Source: Antilocapra americana (taxonomy: Eukaryota > Chordata > Mammalia > Artiodactyla > Antilocapridae). Taken from it: a stretch of 64,000 nucleotides of DNA. How positions within the stretch are numbered: the first letter of the stretch is position 1; every line of letters begins with the position of its first letter. Both the position numbers and the translations under genes were made by a program. This document shows, piece after piece, positions 10,795-22,502 of the stretch. The DNA is taken from the NCBI GenBank assembly GCA_007570785.1, contig ML664161.1:47588030-47652029 (forward strand), in the 5' to 3' direction. Below the pieces are notes generated by a model that was not told where the DNA came from, did no database searches, and saw only the letters and a list, made by a program, of their open reading frames with translations.

Positions 10795-11416
10795 CAGTGG
10801 TTCTCAACCCAAACTGCATAGCATGGATGATCTTCAAGGTTATTATGCTCTTAATAAGAGAAATAAGTCAGGCAGAAAAATACAAATTACTGCATGGTAT
10901 CACTCATATGAATTCAGAATTCAGAACAAGACAGTAGGATGGTTATTGCCAGGGGATGGAGGTTGGGCAAAATAAGGACAGGCTGGTAAACTGATAGTTT
11001 ATAAGTTGTCAGTTATTAAGATAAATAGCATGGTGACTATAGCTGATAATACTGTTATTGTATAACTGAAATTTGCTAAGAGAGACCTTAAGCATTCTCA
11101 CCAAAAAACAAAGAAACAAAAACACTATGTGAAGTGATGGATGTATTACTTTGATTGTCCGAATTCTTTCACAGTGTACACATATGTCAAATCATCACAC
11201 TATACATACACACTGTATCCCAATTTTATTTGTCAATTATACCTCAATAAAGGTGAAAAAAATCCTTTTCTGTTTGTTGTTTGCCAGGGAGATTGTAAGC
11301 ATTCTATACTCAGACCACTCTGGACTAAATAAATCAGAATTTCCTTGGACAGGACCAAGGTTTCAGTAATTTTAAGACTCCCCAGAAGATTGTCCCTACA
11401 AAGTTGAGAACCACTG
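10795..11416. mobile_element. hAT/MER5-like DNA transposon interrupted by an L1
   Basis: Perfect 14-bp terminal inverted repeats: cagtggttctcaac at 10795-10808 and its reverse complement at 11403-11416. These are the signature ends of the non-autonomous Charlie-derived MER5 family. The 8-bp flanks match at five of eight positions, in keeping with an eroded 8-bp hAT target duplication. Most of the interior (about 10850-11262) is an L1 tail. The non-autonomous element itself encodes nothing. Confidence 0.75.
10850..11262 (+). mobile_element. L1 3' end inserted in the MER5-like element
   Basis: Blocks typical of an L1MA/L1MB 3'UTR in order: 'agtaggatggttattgccag', 'agcatggtgactatagctg', 'gtgaagtgatggatgtatta' and 'caattatacctcaataaagg'. 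It is old and non-coding. The open frames here are chance. Confidence 0.75.
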
Positions 11417-14400
11417 TTCAAACAGATGATCATACCATGGTAATATGCTTGTTACTTAATATGAATTTTTGAGGAAAATAGATATTTAATTACTGTGAGC
11501 CTAATCTTCAGCAATTTCCCATCACTGATTGTATCTGATTTATGAACTGTTTATAGCAGACTTGTGTTTCTGATCCTATCCCATTTTGAATATGCTCAAA
11601 GTCTTTCTGATTTCCTTTCACTAAACAATTGTATGTATTTAACTAGACTACAAGGTTAAAATCAGCAGTGACGTTAGACTTTTTTACTAGTTTATTTGCA
11701 TCTCAGTGTACCAAGTGGGCCAACTATCAGATTTCATAAAGTCTTTTCCATTCCCTCTCTTGGAATCCCATTGGATCTGTGTGAGAGCCCTGACGGTTTA
11801 CTTCTGCATTAAGGAGGGTAAAGTGCCTGAGCGGTACATTCCATCACAACCACTTTCTACTTAACAACATATTTACAAGGGGTGTGTGTGTGTGCCAGAA
11901 TGTCCCTAATGTTCAGGCTCACTTATCCCAGGGCTTAAATGGGCTCTCTCGTGCTATTTTAATCTGTACAGACCCAATTACATACATATGCAAATGCTTT
12001 AAAGAAGTGCACATTATAAACATGACAGAGGATGCAGTTTCTGTCAAGAATACCATTGTTAATTGTGATTGAAAAGACATGGAGCTTTCTAAATAGAGAG
12101 AATACATTTTAACAATATACTGAATTTTGGAGGAAAGAAATATGTGAAGGTAAATTTTGAGTCCTTCTAGAATCCCCTGGGACCTTCTCAATAAGAGAAC
12201 ATTTACAAATAATGATATGTTGTAGTAAGTTCACTTTACAGATTAATAAGCAACGGGTGCAAGGGTTACAATAGGCCATCCAAAATCATGTGCAGGTATC
12301 CCTGACGCATGAATTGATCATGTCCTTCTGCTTTATCTCATATACTCAGAATCAATGCTCTCTACCTAAAAACAGTTTGAGAAGTGAGAGAATACTGATT
12401 TATCTCCTCACCAAAGACCCAAGAGAGCTAAATGCCTAGCTGTGCACCAAAGAACAAAAAGCCAGTGAATTACACAGGAGTAATTAATTTTGTTTTTCCT
12501 ACCCAAAAGAAGCCCTCCCTGTCCAAGTCTTTGGAGGGCATTCGAGCAGGTAAAAATTCTGGCAGTTAACTTATGTAACATGGGTTTAGAACAATCAAAT
12601 TAGACACCAGGAGCCCTTTCCTGCAAGTCTCCAGCCATGCCAAGGCCTAACTCTCTAGTTTACAGATAAAGAGGCAATCTTAAGGGTCTTAGGACTCACT
12701 AAGGGACTTCGTGGCAAGGATATGTTCATAGGGCTTGCGTCACCAGATACATATACCCTTTGGTAAAGAGGTATTTCAATATTCTAACAACTGTTCTAAC
12801 TAAGTAAATATTATTCTTGTGCCTAATACATGAGATTCTACAAATCTAACACTTACCTTATTGAGTAGGGATTTGGATTTCTGCCTAATAGTTTTTGTCC
12901 TGGTTATTACATATTTTTCCCTATCCCTTATTAAAGTAAAACATCGTGTTGAAAATTAATGGAGGAGAGATATAGAAAGAGATGGATGAGAGAAGAAGGG
13001 AAGGAAGGAGGTTGAATCAGAGAGGAGAAAGAGGCTGCTGTATCTAGATAATAATTCCAATTACACAAACAATTCCCCCTCCCAATCTCTAATGTTCCAA
13101 GCTTGCAAAGAACCTGCAGCCACAGGTTTCTGCCACTCACAATCAGTGCCTTCATTTATCAATTTTACCTTGCACAGTGGTCTGCAGAATACAAATGCAA
13201 AGATACAGGAATAATGATTATCTGAGCACAGCCTCCCTTAGATAGTAAAAACTGTTGGCTGGAGCAGCTGCTGAGATGCAATAAAATTCATGTTAAGTAG
13301 CATTCCTATTCTGTAGTCTATCAGATGTGCTAACTAAGATATCTCTTGGTGGCATATGGAAAACCAACAGTCAATTCTATTTGGCTATTCAATGAGCAGA
13401 AAAGGAAATGTGCTTTTGTCACAAGCAAAAACTTATCCTAAGTCGATTCTGCTGGGTGCCATGAAGTTAACTCAACTTCCCAGCATTCACTGATTGAGTT
13501 GTGAGAAGTCTGAGAGTCCCACAGCTATCTGATCGTGAGTTCTGAATCTTTTATGCCATTAACCTTTATTCAATCCAATTGCAAAATGCTCCTTTTTATT
13601 TGATCTCAGACTGAATTTAATAGCTGCTGCCAGACTGACAGTCTGAAGACAGCCGTGCAGCTCAGGCCAGTGATACTCAGACGAGTATTCAGATAGAGAA
13701 CGGCCGAGATGGCACTATTACAGAGGTGACAGGAAGCTCCTCATGTCCCTTTAACTATTCCTACTTCCTAAGCTAGGGACCCACTCCAATGAGATGTCAT
13801 ACTTTTTAGCTTAAAGTTTCACCCCCTTTAAAAGTGTTTACACTGTTCAGCTGAGTGACTCTAAACTTTATCAGTCATTTAAGCTATAATGAAATTGAGT
13901 TTATCAGATCTTTTCCTGAAAGAAACTTCTGTAAGTAAAGAAGCACATGAAAATACTTATGACTTGAAAGATAAATATGCCTGAGGGAGAAGAAGATGAT
14001 GAATGGATGAGAAAAAAAAATATTGCTGTATAACTCACATTTTTTGCCTAAATGGCCTTGTGCCTAGCTTTGATTAAAGGAGACTATCCCTTTCCCCAGA
14101 AGCTAAATCAACTTCTGTAATCCTTTTTCCCAGAGAGACTCATTAGGCAGGACACTATTTTATACTGTGACAAAAGAGGCTAGTGGCTTTTTACACGCAC
14201 TCTTCCCTTCTTCCCTAGTAAACTATAGAGGTCTTAGATGGACACACTGCTCTTCAGAATTTAAAAAATCCAGAATCTCTTACAGCTATGTATAGCACAT
14301 TCCTAAATCTGGCCATTAAAATGTAAGTATTTGGGATTTCCAAGAAGATTGTTTAAAGGAAGTTGACTCATTTGGGTCAGGACCCCTTTGTTGTTTCCTA

Positions 14401-14649
14401 CTTCCTTCTGTTACCAGCCTGGCTAGAGTTTTAGTGATCAGCTTACACTCCACAGTCATTAACATCATCTTTTGTATACTCTTAATTTTTCGATCCCCTT
14501 CTCATATAACTTTACTTACCACCTTGAGAAACTCAAATCTTCACTCAGTTTGTGCCTGCATCCACACAAATAAATTGGAGTATAGAAAAGGCACAAAACT
14601 ATATAATGCATGTTTTCAACTTAAATTCATGATAATTGACTCTATTTTA
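11417..14649. other. About 3.2 kb without recognised repeats
   Basis: One of the longest stretches without a repeat that I can recognise. It holds a short GT run at 11882-11893 and a small near-palindrome (CAGACTG-A-CAGTCTG) at about 13632. Open frames stay below 91 codons and show no domain or splice context. It may contain conserved non-coding sequence, but nothing in the text of one genome can show that. Confidence 0.45.
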
Positions 14650-15115
14650 GTTTTTTTTTTAAGTGGGTAAAATATACATAACATAAAACTTGCCATTTTA
14701 ACCATTTTTGAAAGTACAGTTCAGTGGCATTAAGTAAATTCACACTGTTAAAGGGGGCTTCCTATGTGGTGCTAGAGGTAAAGAACCCGCTTGCCAGTGC
14801 AGAAGACATAAGAGACATGGGTTTCAGCCATTAGTTGGGAAGATCCCCTGGAGGAGGAAATGGCAACTCACTCCAGTATTCTTGCCTGAAGAATCCTATG
14901 GAAAGAGGAGGGAGCCTGGCAGGCTACAGTTCACAGGGTCATAGAGAGTAAGACATGACTGAAGCGACTTAGTACTCAAGCACAACCATCATCAGTCCCA
15001 TCCACCCCAAGAACCTGTTTCAACTTGCAAAACTGAAACTCTCTACCCATTAAGCAATAATTCCTCTTTCCACTCACCACAGCCTAAAGTAACCATTATC
15101 ATACTTTCTGTCTTT
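14650..15115 (-). mobile_element. Old L1 3'UTR fragment split by a SINE
   Basis: A T-run at 14650-14660 (the poly(A) of a minus-strand copy) is followed by 'gtgggtaaaatatacataac' and 'cagttcagtggcattaagta'. After the SINE at 14754-14980, 'ttgcaaaactgaaactctct' and 'cccattaagcaataattcc' continue the same L1 3' sequence. Confidence 0.7.
14754..14980 (+). mobile_element. Bov-tA SINE in L1
   Basis: tRNA-derived head ('gggcttcctatgtggtgcta'), then a BovA body with 'ggaggaaatggcaactcact', ending 'gaagcgacttagtactcaag'. It interrupts the L1 fragment. No clean target duplication is visible. Confidence 0.85.
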
Positions 15116-16385
15116 ATAGTTACCATGAGGATTATACTCAACATCCTAAAGTTATAGCATTCTAATTTGAGTTTATACCAGCTTAAATTCAATAATATAC
15201 AAAAACATTGCTCCAATACATCTCTATTCCTATCCCCTTTCTGTTACTGATGACACAAACTACATCTTTACACACTGTGTGTGCTCAAAAGTGTAAGCTA
15301 ATAATTAGTTTTTATTCATTAGTTTCTTAAATAACATAGAAAACAAAAAGTATAGCTACACATCAAATTACAGTGATAGGGTGGGATGATATGGGAGAAC
15401 GGCATTGAAACATGTTAATTATCATATGTGAAATCAATCGCCAGCCCAGGTTTGATGCTCAGGCCTGGTGCACCGGGATGACCCAGAGAGAGGGAATTGG
15501 GAGGGAGGAGGGAGGGGGGTTCTGGAGGGGGAGCATATGTATGCCCATGGCAGATACATGTCAATGTATGGCAAAACTAACACAATAAAGTAAAGAAAAA
15601 TTAAAAAAAATTACAGTGATACTATATATTTAATCATCCATGTGGATACATTTACCAAAGATCTTTATTTTCTTTAATACAACTTCGAATTACCACCGTC
15701 TAGAGTCCTTTCATTTCAAACTGAAGCTCTCCCTTTAGTATTTCTTGCAGGGCAGGTCTAGTGGTAATAATTACCTGATCTTTCATTTATCTAGGAATGT
15801 TTTAATTTTTCCCTCATTTTTAACGGACAGTTTTCCTAGATCCTTGATTGACAGTTTTTATCCTTCTTCAACTTAAATATATCAGTCCATTGCCATCTGA
15901 TCTTCAAGGTTTCTGGTAAGAATCTACTGATAATCTTATCGGGGATTCCACTTGAGTGTAACAAGTTCATGGCTTTCAAGATTATCTCTGGTTTGATCAT
16001 AATGTGTTTCAGTAGAGGTCTCTGAATCTACCCTGTTAAGAATTTGCAGAATTCACTGGATGTTTATATTCACACCTTTCATTTAGTGAGTTGGTGACAA
16101 TTTTTCTCTCCCCGATTTTCTTTCTTTTCCTGAGACTCCCACGACGTACATGTTGTGGTCTGCTTGGTGGTGTACCAAAGGTCCTTCAGATTCTGTTCAT
16201 TTTTCTTCATTTTCTCATTTTCAATTGTCCATCCTATCATCAAATTCTATGATATTTCTGACTGTTCAAATCTGCTTATAAATCCATCTACTGAAATTTT
16301 TATTTCACTTATTGTAATTTTCAGCTCCAGAATTTCTTTCTAGTTCCTTTTTATGTTTTCATGTATTTTAAAAAATATATTACTT
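15116..16385 (-). mobile_element. Ancient L1M fragment, minus strand
   Basis: Recognised from blocks such as 'tcttgcagggcaggtctagt', 'ggtttctggtaagaatctac', 'tgatcataatgtgtttcag' and 'tcagctccagaatttcttt', which occur in this order in old mammalian L1s. A younger L1 tail interrupts it at 15379-15607. Highly diverged. The 62-codon frame at 16155-16340 is a by-product. Confidence 0.7.
15379..15607 (+). mobile_element. Ruminant L1 3' tail, 229 bp, with 14-bp target duplications
   Basis: Severely 5'-truncated L1 consisting of only the ruminant-type 3'UTR: 'gatgatatgggagaacggca', 'aatcaatcgccagcccagg', a G-rich block at about 15489-15532 and an A-rich tail. The target duplication aaattacagtgata at 15365-15378 and 15608-15621 is perfect, though its A's are ambiguous with the tail. 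It has the same 3'UTR type as the nested L1 ending at 33462. Confidence 0.92.
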
Positions 16386-16544
16386 ACAGGATATTTGTTG
16401 TTAAAACTCAAATAAAATTGAAATATTTAACAAACAAATGTTAATCCCTCTGATATCTTAGATATCTGAAAAAATGAATACTAGCATTGTGGTGTCTCTG
16501 AATTTTATGGCATGATTTCAATATCACAGAATATTTACCTATAT

Positions 16545-17475
16545 ATTTTTAGTTTAAGTATAGTTGATTTACAATATTATATTAGTTTCAGGCATATAAC
16601 ATAGTAATTCTATGATTCTATATTTTTATAGGTTATAATCCAACTAAAATTATTGTAAAACATAGGCTATATTTCCTGTGCTGTACAATATGTCTTTGTA
16701 TCTTATATTATACATAGTAGTGTGTGTCTCTTAATCCTGTACCCCTATCTAGTCCCTTTTCTCTACCTTCTTCCCACTGATAACCACTAGTTTGTTCTCT
16801 ATATCTGTGAGTCTATTAATGTTATGTTATACCCATTTCTTTATTTTTTTTAAGATTGCACATGTAAGGGATAGAGTACTTGTCTCTCTCTGTCAGACTT
16901 ATTTCACTAGGCATAATACCTCCAGGTCTACCCACGTTGTTGCAAATGGCTTCATTCTTTTTTAAGGCTGAATATTCCATCACACATGCACACAACATAT
17001 TTTCTCTATCCATTTGTCTGTTAATGGACATTTGCATTGCTTCCATGTTTGCTATTAAAAGTAGTACTCCCATGAACACTGGAATGTATGTTATCATTTC
17101 AAATTAATGTTTCCAATTTCTTTGGCTATATACCCAGGAGTAGAATTGTTGGATCACATGGTAGTTCTATTTTTAGTTTTGTTGAGGAAACTCCATGCTG
17201 TTTTCCACAGTAACTGCACCAACTTACATTCCCATCGACAGGGTTCCCTTATCTCCACATCCTCACCAACATTTGCTATTTGTAGACTTTTCTGACAGCC
17301 ATTCTGACAAGGGTGAAGTTCTATCTTTTTGTGGTTCTGATTTGCATTTCCCTGATGATTAGTAATACTGAGCATCTTTCCATGTGCCTGTTGGACCTCT
17401 ATAGTCTTCTTCAGAAAAATGGCTATTCAGGTCTTCTAACTTGTCTTCCCGTCACGTTGTTCATTTGATATTGAG
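16545..17475 (-). mobile_element. L1 3' part (ORF2 C-terminus and 3'UTR), minus strand
   Basis: Minus-strand L1 with a 3'UTR at about 16545-16800 and the ORF2 C-terminal region to about 17475. Identifying blocks are 'ggctatatacccaggagtag', 'ccatgctgttttccacagt' and 'ttgcatttccctgatgatt'. It stops abruptly where an inverted L1 5'UTR begins. Confidence 0.82.
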
Positions 17476-18434
17476 AAGAAGTTGCAAGATGGCAGAATAG
17501 AAGTACATGAGCTCACCCTTTCTTACAAAAGACATCAAAATCACAACTAACTGCTGAAAAATCATCAACAAAACAATCACTGGAACCTACCAAAAAAAGA
17601 TTCCCTACATACGAAGACAAAGAAGCCACAATGATATGGTAGAAGGAGCACAATCACAATAAAATCAAATTCTATACCTGTCCAGTAGGTGACCCACAAA
17701 CTGAAAAATAAATATACCACAGAAGTTCTCCCATAAGAGCTAAAGTCGCAAGCCCCACATCGGGCTTTCAAGCCTGAGGGTCTGGCCACAGGAAGAGGTT
17801 TGATCACAGAACTTCCACAGGGCTTGGAGAAACAGAAATTCCACTTAGGAGGAATACTGGTGTGTGCTTGTCTCACACACACCAGCACCCAGGAAAAAAA
17901 GCAATGACCATATGAAAAACTGGGCCAGGCCTACCTGCTAGTATTAGAGGGTCTCCTGCAGAGGCAGGGGATGGCTCTGGGGACAAAGACACTGGCAGTG
18001 GCAGTTCTGATGAGTACTCATCAGCATGAGCCCTCCTGGAGGCTGCCATTTCCTCCCCAAGACCTAGCACCACTCAACAGCCTGAAGGCTCCAGTGCTGG
18101 GACACCTCAGACCAAAAAAAAGCAGTGGAGCAGAAACACAGCCTCACCCATCAGCAGACGGGCTGCTTAAAGTCTCACCAGCGGGACAAGGATCAGCTCC
18201 AACTAGTGGGCAGGAACCAGTCCCTCCCACCAGGAAGCTTGCACAAGCCTCTTAGATAGCCTCATCCACCAGAGGGCTGACTGCAGAAGCAAGAAGAACT
18301 ACAATCCTGCAAACTGTAGAACAGAAAACGCAATCACAGAAAGTTAGACCAAATGAAATGGCAGAGAAATATGTCTCAGATTAAGGAACAAGATAAAATC
18401 CCGGAAGAACAACCCTGTGAAGTGGAGACAGGTA
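17476..18434 (+). mobile_element. L1 5'UTR and first codons of ORF1, plus strand, inverted against its neighbour
   Basis: Begins with the L1 5' start ('gcaagatggcagaatagaag' at about 17484) and runs through a laurasiatherian-type L1 5'UTR to the ORF1 start at 18353, whose first residues are MKWQRNMSQIKEQDKIPEEQ. L1 homology stops at about 18434, only some 27 codons into ORF1. The element therefore keeps the extreme 5' end but lacks everything downstream in this orientation. Confidence 0.82.
18353..18434 (+). pseudogene. L1 ORF1 N-terminal stub
   Basis: The first 27 codons or so of L1 ORF1p, in frame with their ATG. The frame then runs on through unrelated sequence to 18619, giving an 89-codon chimeric reading frame with no expected function. 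Confidence 0.7.
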
Positions 18435-18729
18435 GTTTTCTGGTACCAGTGTCATACAGGGGCCAGATCCTGGCCCCAGGGCTGAAACAGCTCCACTGGA
18501 TGTCCTCACACCCACTGTCCTGTCTCCACCAGAAATGTGTCCAGTATCTACCCGAAATGCCAAGAGGAAAAGCCTCTTTCTCCTGCAAGGTCACCCCAGC
18601 ACCCTCTACTAAGAAAGTTTAACATGCACTTACTTTAAAGGAGAAATGCTTAGATATTTTTTCTTGTTCATCAAAGAACATGTATTGCAACTGAGAAGCA
18701 AACTGAACCAAATTTCTAATCAGCATTTT
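18435..18729. other. No recognised feature
   Basis: About 295 bp with somewhat higher GC in the first 170 bp. No family recognised. Open frames on both strands overlap here without any domain. Confidence 0.4.
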
Positions 18730-19512
18730 AACTTGAGATGTCCAGACTCCTAAGTTTCTGTTCCAAACCTTTTCCTCGTTCAGTCTTCCCCACCTTAGTA
18801 AAGAGCAACTTAATTCTTCCAGTTCAACAGACCAAAATCTTTGTAGCCACACTGACTTCTGTGTTTTGCTCCCATGCCACACTCTTTACATTAATAAATG
18901 ACACTGCTTCTATCTTCACATTAAGTCTGAAATCAATCTACTTATTAAATTTATGACTACCACCCTAGTCCAAGTCACCATCATCTCTCACCCTGTCAAT
19001 TACAAAATTCTGACTGATCTCCCTGCTTCCACATGGTTAATTAGTGGGTCTGTTCACACAGCAAGAAGATGTGATCTTGATGAAACAAAAGCGTAAATTG
19101 TATCATGTCACTTTTCTGCTTAATGTCCACCCCTCCCCTGCCCTCAGCTTACATTGAAAATCTTTAAAGCAGCTTATAAAATTTACTCAATATGTCAACC
19201 CATCCACAATCTCTCTCACATTCTCCTTAACCCTCCACTCATTCAGCCACATTTATGTCTTTGCTTTTTATCAAACACACACATCAGGTTCATTCCTCCC
19301 TTAGGGACTTTGATGCTTCTTTCCTCTGCTTGGAACACTTTTGCTTCAGATATCTACATGACTTACTCCTTGATGTTTGTTCTTTAGTCTTACACTCAAA
19401 AGTCACCTATTTGGCAAGATGTTTTGTAGCTACACTATGCATAATGCAACCAGATCTTAGAATAATTCCTGCCACAGAGTAGATGCCAATAAATATTTGC
19501 TAGATAAATTAA
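18730..19512 (+). mobile_element. L2 LINE 3' end
   Basis: Ancient L2: 'cctctgcttggaacactttt', 'cagatatctacatgacttac', 'cactcaaaagtcacctat' and finally 'gccaataaatatttgctaga', in the order of the L2 3' end. The upstream boundary is vague. Confidence 0.75.
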
Positions 19513-19670
19513 TAAATCTTGACATGAGGTGGCCTTATGAATGAACTCATATGCTAATAAAGGGATATATGATCCTAGGTACCTGATAATATTAATACCA
19601 TAGAATCACCACACTAGCCCTGGGCTGCTTCCTTACAGACTTCTTTTAAGTGAGAGAATTATCTTCTTAT

Positions 19671-19868
19671 TTGTGCTTAGCTGCTCAATCATGTCTGACT
19701 CTTTGCAATCCCATGGACTGCAGCCCACGAGACTCCTATGTTCATGGGGATTCTCCAGGCAAGAATACTGGAGTGGGTTGCCATTCCCTTCTCCAGAGGA
19801 TCTTCCCAACCCAGGGATTGAACCCAAGTCTCCCACATTGCAGGCGGATTCTTTACCAACTGAGTCAC
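19671..19868 (-). mobile_element. Bov-tA SINE, minus strand
   Basis: BovA part from 'tgtgcttagctgctcaatca' and tRNA-Glu-derived part ending near 'accaactgagtcacccc'. Read on the minus strand it is the normal Bov-tA order. No clear target duplication. Confidence 0.88.
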
Positions 19869-19984
19869 CCCACTGCTATTCAGGAATTTTACATCAAGTA
19901 GTTGACTAATTCAGTTTTACTTCTATGCATCTGGTAGTTGACTAATCCTAATATCTATTGCTAAAGCTCATTCATTTCCAGACC

Positions 19985-20150
19985 TAAATTTACGTTAGAA
20001 TCAACTGAAAAACTTTCAGTAACTACTAATACTTAGGCTTCATTCCCAGGCCTGATGATTTAATTGATCTAACTAGAGCTAGACATTATTACTTAGATGC
20101 CTCCCAGCACTTCTACCATGCAGCCAGAATTGAGAAGAATTGCTCTAAGC
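19985..20150. mobile_element. MER5-like (hAT-Charlie) fragment
   Basis: Similar in order to MER5A: 'agaatcaactgaaaaactt', 'ggcttcattcccaggcctga' and 'cagccagaattgagaagaat'. Ends are eroded, so orientation and family are tentative. Confidence 0.5.
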
Positions 20151-20517
20151 TTTTCTGTTCAATGTTTTTGTGTCATTTTTCAAAATAAGTAGTTACCTTT
20201 TTTAGTCTCGGTTTCCATCCAGTGACTCTTACATCTGCAATCATTGGATTAACCAAAGAAATAGAATAATAAAAAATAATAATAATGGAAATAAATCATT
20301 TACCTATTATTTATACCTTACAGTGTTTTCATATAACAACCAACTCTATTAAGAACGTTTCGATTGCTTTTTCCACTTTTCAGATGATGAGATCTCCCAC
20401 TAAGATGACAAGACCATCTTTGGTTAGGTCTTTGGTCAAAATGACTCACTGTAGTAAAGAGCAAAACCTGCTCCAATTTGAGAAGCACAAAATTTGAAAC
20501 ATGTATTTTCCATTCCT
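20151..20517. other. No recognised feature
   Basis: About 370 bp, AT-rich, without a recognised repeat. Confidence 0.4.
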
Positions 20518-21070
20518 GCTGACCCGAGCATGCCTTAAAGCTGCTTTAGACAATGACTAATTGACTAAGAAAGAACTAACCTTGCTTAATTCCAGATACC
20601 AACCTCAAGGACACGGGTCAGGAAACTGGCAATAATTTAGACTATTAGCCAGTCATGAAGCAAACTCCTAGTTCTCTGAAAGATACAGATAAAGGTCTAA
20701 CAAACATTCCTAAGTTGTTTTCACAGGAAGCAGACCCCCACCAGGTGAAAACCACTGACGGCAAGCACAGTGGCTCCAAACTGGTTGAAAACAGAAAACG
20801 GCGATGCTCACAACTTGACCTCGATGCCAATTTGTTTGAGAACTGTGCATGAGCTGCTTATGCATCCTACAGCCTCCTACCTCTCACAACCTTTAAAAAC
20901 TTTGTCTCCTAACCAACAACCTGGAGATGATCTTAGGGTATTGTCCACCATCTTTCCAGTTAGCCTGCCTCCTGAATAAAGTAATGTTTTCCTTTCCACC
21001 AATCCATATCTCTTGAGTATTGGCCTTTTAAGCAGAGAGCAGCCAAAATTGGTTTTCAGTACCAGCCTCA
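20518..21070 (+). mobile_element. Probable solo LTR of an ERV1-type endogenous retrovirus
   Basis: The layout is LTR-like: a long U3-type region, a TATA-like tttaaaaac at about 20892, a polyadenylation signal AATAAA at 20975-20980, and then a U5-like region with 'ctcttgagtattggcc' and 'ggttttcagtacca'. Neither the exact TG…CA ends nor a target duplication could be fixed. No internal retroviral sequence flanks it, so it is a solo LTR or a fragment. Confidence 0.6.
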
Positions 21071-21510
21071 TTTTGGTTCATCACCAGTATGTTCAGTTGT
21101 TTGGTTTGTCCCAAGCTCTAAAATAAGCTGGCTTAGTGCAGCTCTTCCTCCTCAGGGGCCAAAGACTAGGATGGAGCTTTGTCCTATAGTGACTAGGAAA
21201 AAAATGAGTCCTAAATGAATTTTTTGTAATTCTGTTTCACAGGATTCCCAACAAAGTAACTCAAACCTAAAGAGTATAAGAAACAGTCAAACCAACTAAG
21301 CAAGGAGAATGTATCCAAAAGCCAAGGAATCAGACTTTAAAAGACTTCAAAAGAAATAAGGTCACATCATTATTGAGCTAGGACAGAGGATATGTTTTAT
21401 TATAGAAACAAATCTAGGCTCATTAAATGAAAACTAAGACTACAGACTCATGGTATTTCATTATATTTAATCTATGAACCAGACAACAGAGAGCCACATA
21501 TTTAGACTTT
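21071..21510. other. No recognised feature
   Basis: About 440 bp of unique sequence leading into the tandem duplication at 21511. Confidence 0.4.
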
Positions 21511-21658
21511 AAAATAAAAGTGGAGATAATTCCAAGGGCTTCACCATAACTATTGTTTCTAGTCAGCCAGTTTTGGCATACTTCAAAATAAAAGTGGAGA
21601 TAATTCCAAGGGCTTCACCATAACTATTGTTTCTAGTCAGCCAGTTTTGGCATATTTG
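21511..21658. repeat. 74-bp tandem duplication
   Basis: Two copies head to tail (21511-21584 and 21585-21658). The first 70 bases are identical and differences appear only at the last few positions. No transposon hallmarks. The near identity indicates a recent event or an assembly artefact. Confidence 0.95.
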
Positions 21659-21730
21659 ACTGATACTCATGTTAAATGATAAGACAGAGATATTCATGCC
21701 CTTGTCATGAACCAAGGACAAAATGGGGAA

Positions 21731-21942
21731 AGTGAAAGTGTTGGTCACTCAGTTTTGTCCAACTCTTTGCGACCCCATGGACTGTAGCTCACCAGTCTCC
21801 TCTGTCCATGGACTTCTCCAGGCAAAAATGCTGGAGTGGGTAGCCATTCCCTTCTCCATGGGATTTTCTCAACATAGGGATAAAACCCAGGTCTCCCTCA
21901 TTGCAGGCAGATTCTTTACCATCTGAGCCACTAGGGAAGCCC
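21731..21942 (-). mobile_element. Bov-tA SINE, minus strand
   Basis: Complete Bov-tA in antisense, from 'agtgaaagtgttggtcactc' to 'gagccactagggaagccc'. The target duplication is acaaaatggggaa (21718-21730) against acaatatggggaa (21943-21955), with one mismatch. Confidence 0.93.
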
Positions 21943-22039
21943 ACAATATGGGGAAGGATATCATAAACATAAATCCTTGCCCTTTCCCAACTGGAGGATT
22001 AATTATACTATGAGTTCAGTGCTTAATAATTATTATATT

Positions 22040-22255
22040 ATTTTTATTATTGAGAAGCAGCATAGTATAGTGATTATGTTATAAAAAGGTTTCATGCTTT
22101 AGGTTCCTCATTAATAAAATGGAAACAACAATAATATCCCTTACATTAGTCTACTGTAGGGATTAAATGTTATCACATACAGTGTTTAGAAATTGTGTAA
22201 TCCCAATTTAAGCAATTATATGGGGAACATTTGCTATTATTATTTATATTACTAG
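22040..22255 (+). mobile_element. MIR SINE
   Basis: Order 'agcagcatagtatagtgat', 'ggttcctcattaataaaatg', 'gggattaaatgttatcacat' and 'gctattattattta' matches a plus-strand MIR, diverged. Confidence 0.65.
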
Positions 22256-22264
22256 TAACATTAT

Positions 22265-22468
22265 CGGGGAAGGAAATGGCAACCCACTCCAGTATCCTTG
22301 CCTGGGAAATCGCATGGCCAGAGGAGCCTGGTGGGCTACAGTTCCTGGGGTCCCAAAGAGTCAGACTGGAGAAGGACTGGCAATCCACTCCAGTATTCTT
22401 GCCTAGAGACTCCTGTGGACAGAGGGACCTGGTGGGCTGCTGTCCATGGGGTCTCAAAGGGGTCCTGT
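22265..22468 (+). mobile_element. Bov-A2 SINE
   Basis: Two BovA units in tandem ('ggaaatggcaacccactcc' at about 22272 and 'gactggcaatccactcc' at about 22374). The 3' tail is missing and no target duplication is seen. Confidence 0.85.
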
Positions 22469-22502
22469 GACCCCTGAGGTGCCCTTATAATAATCCCCCT
22501 GC

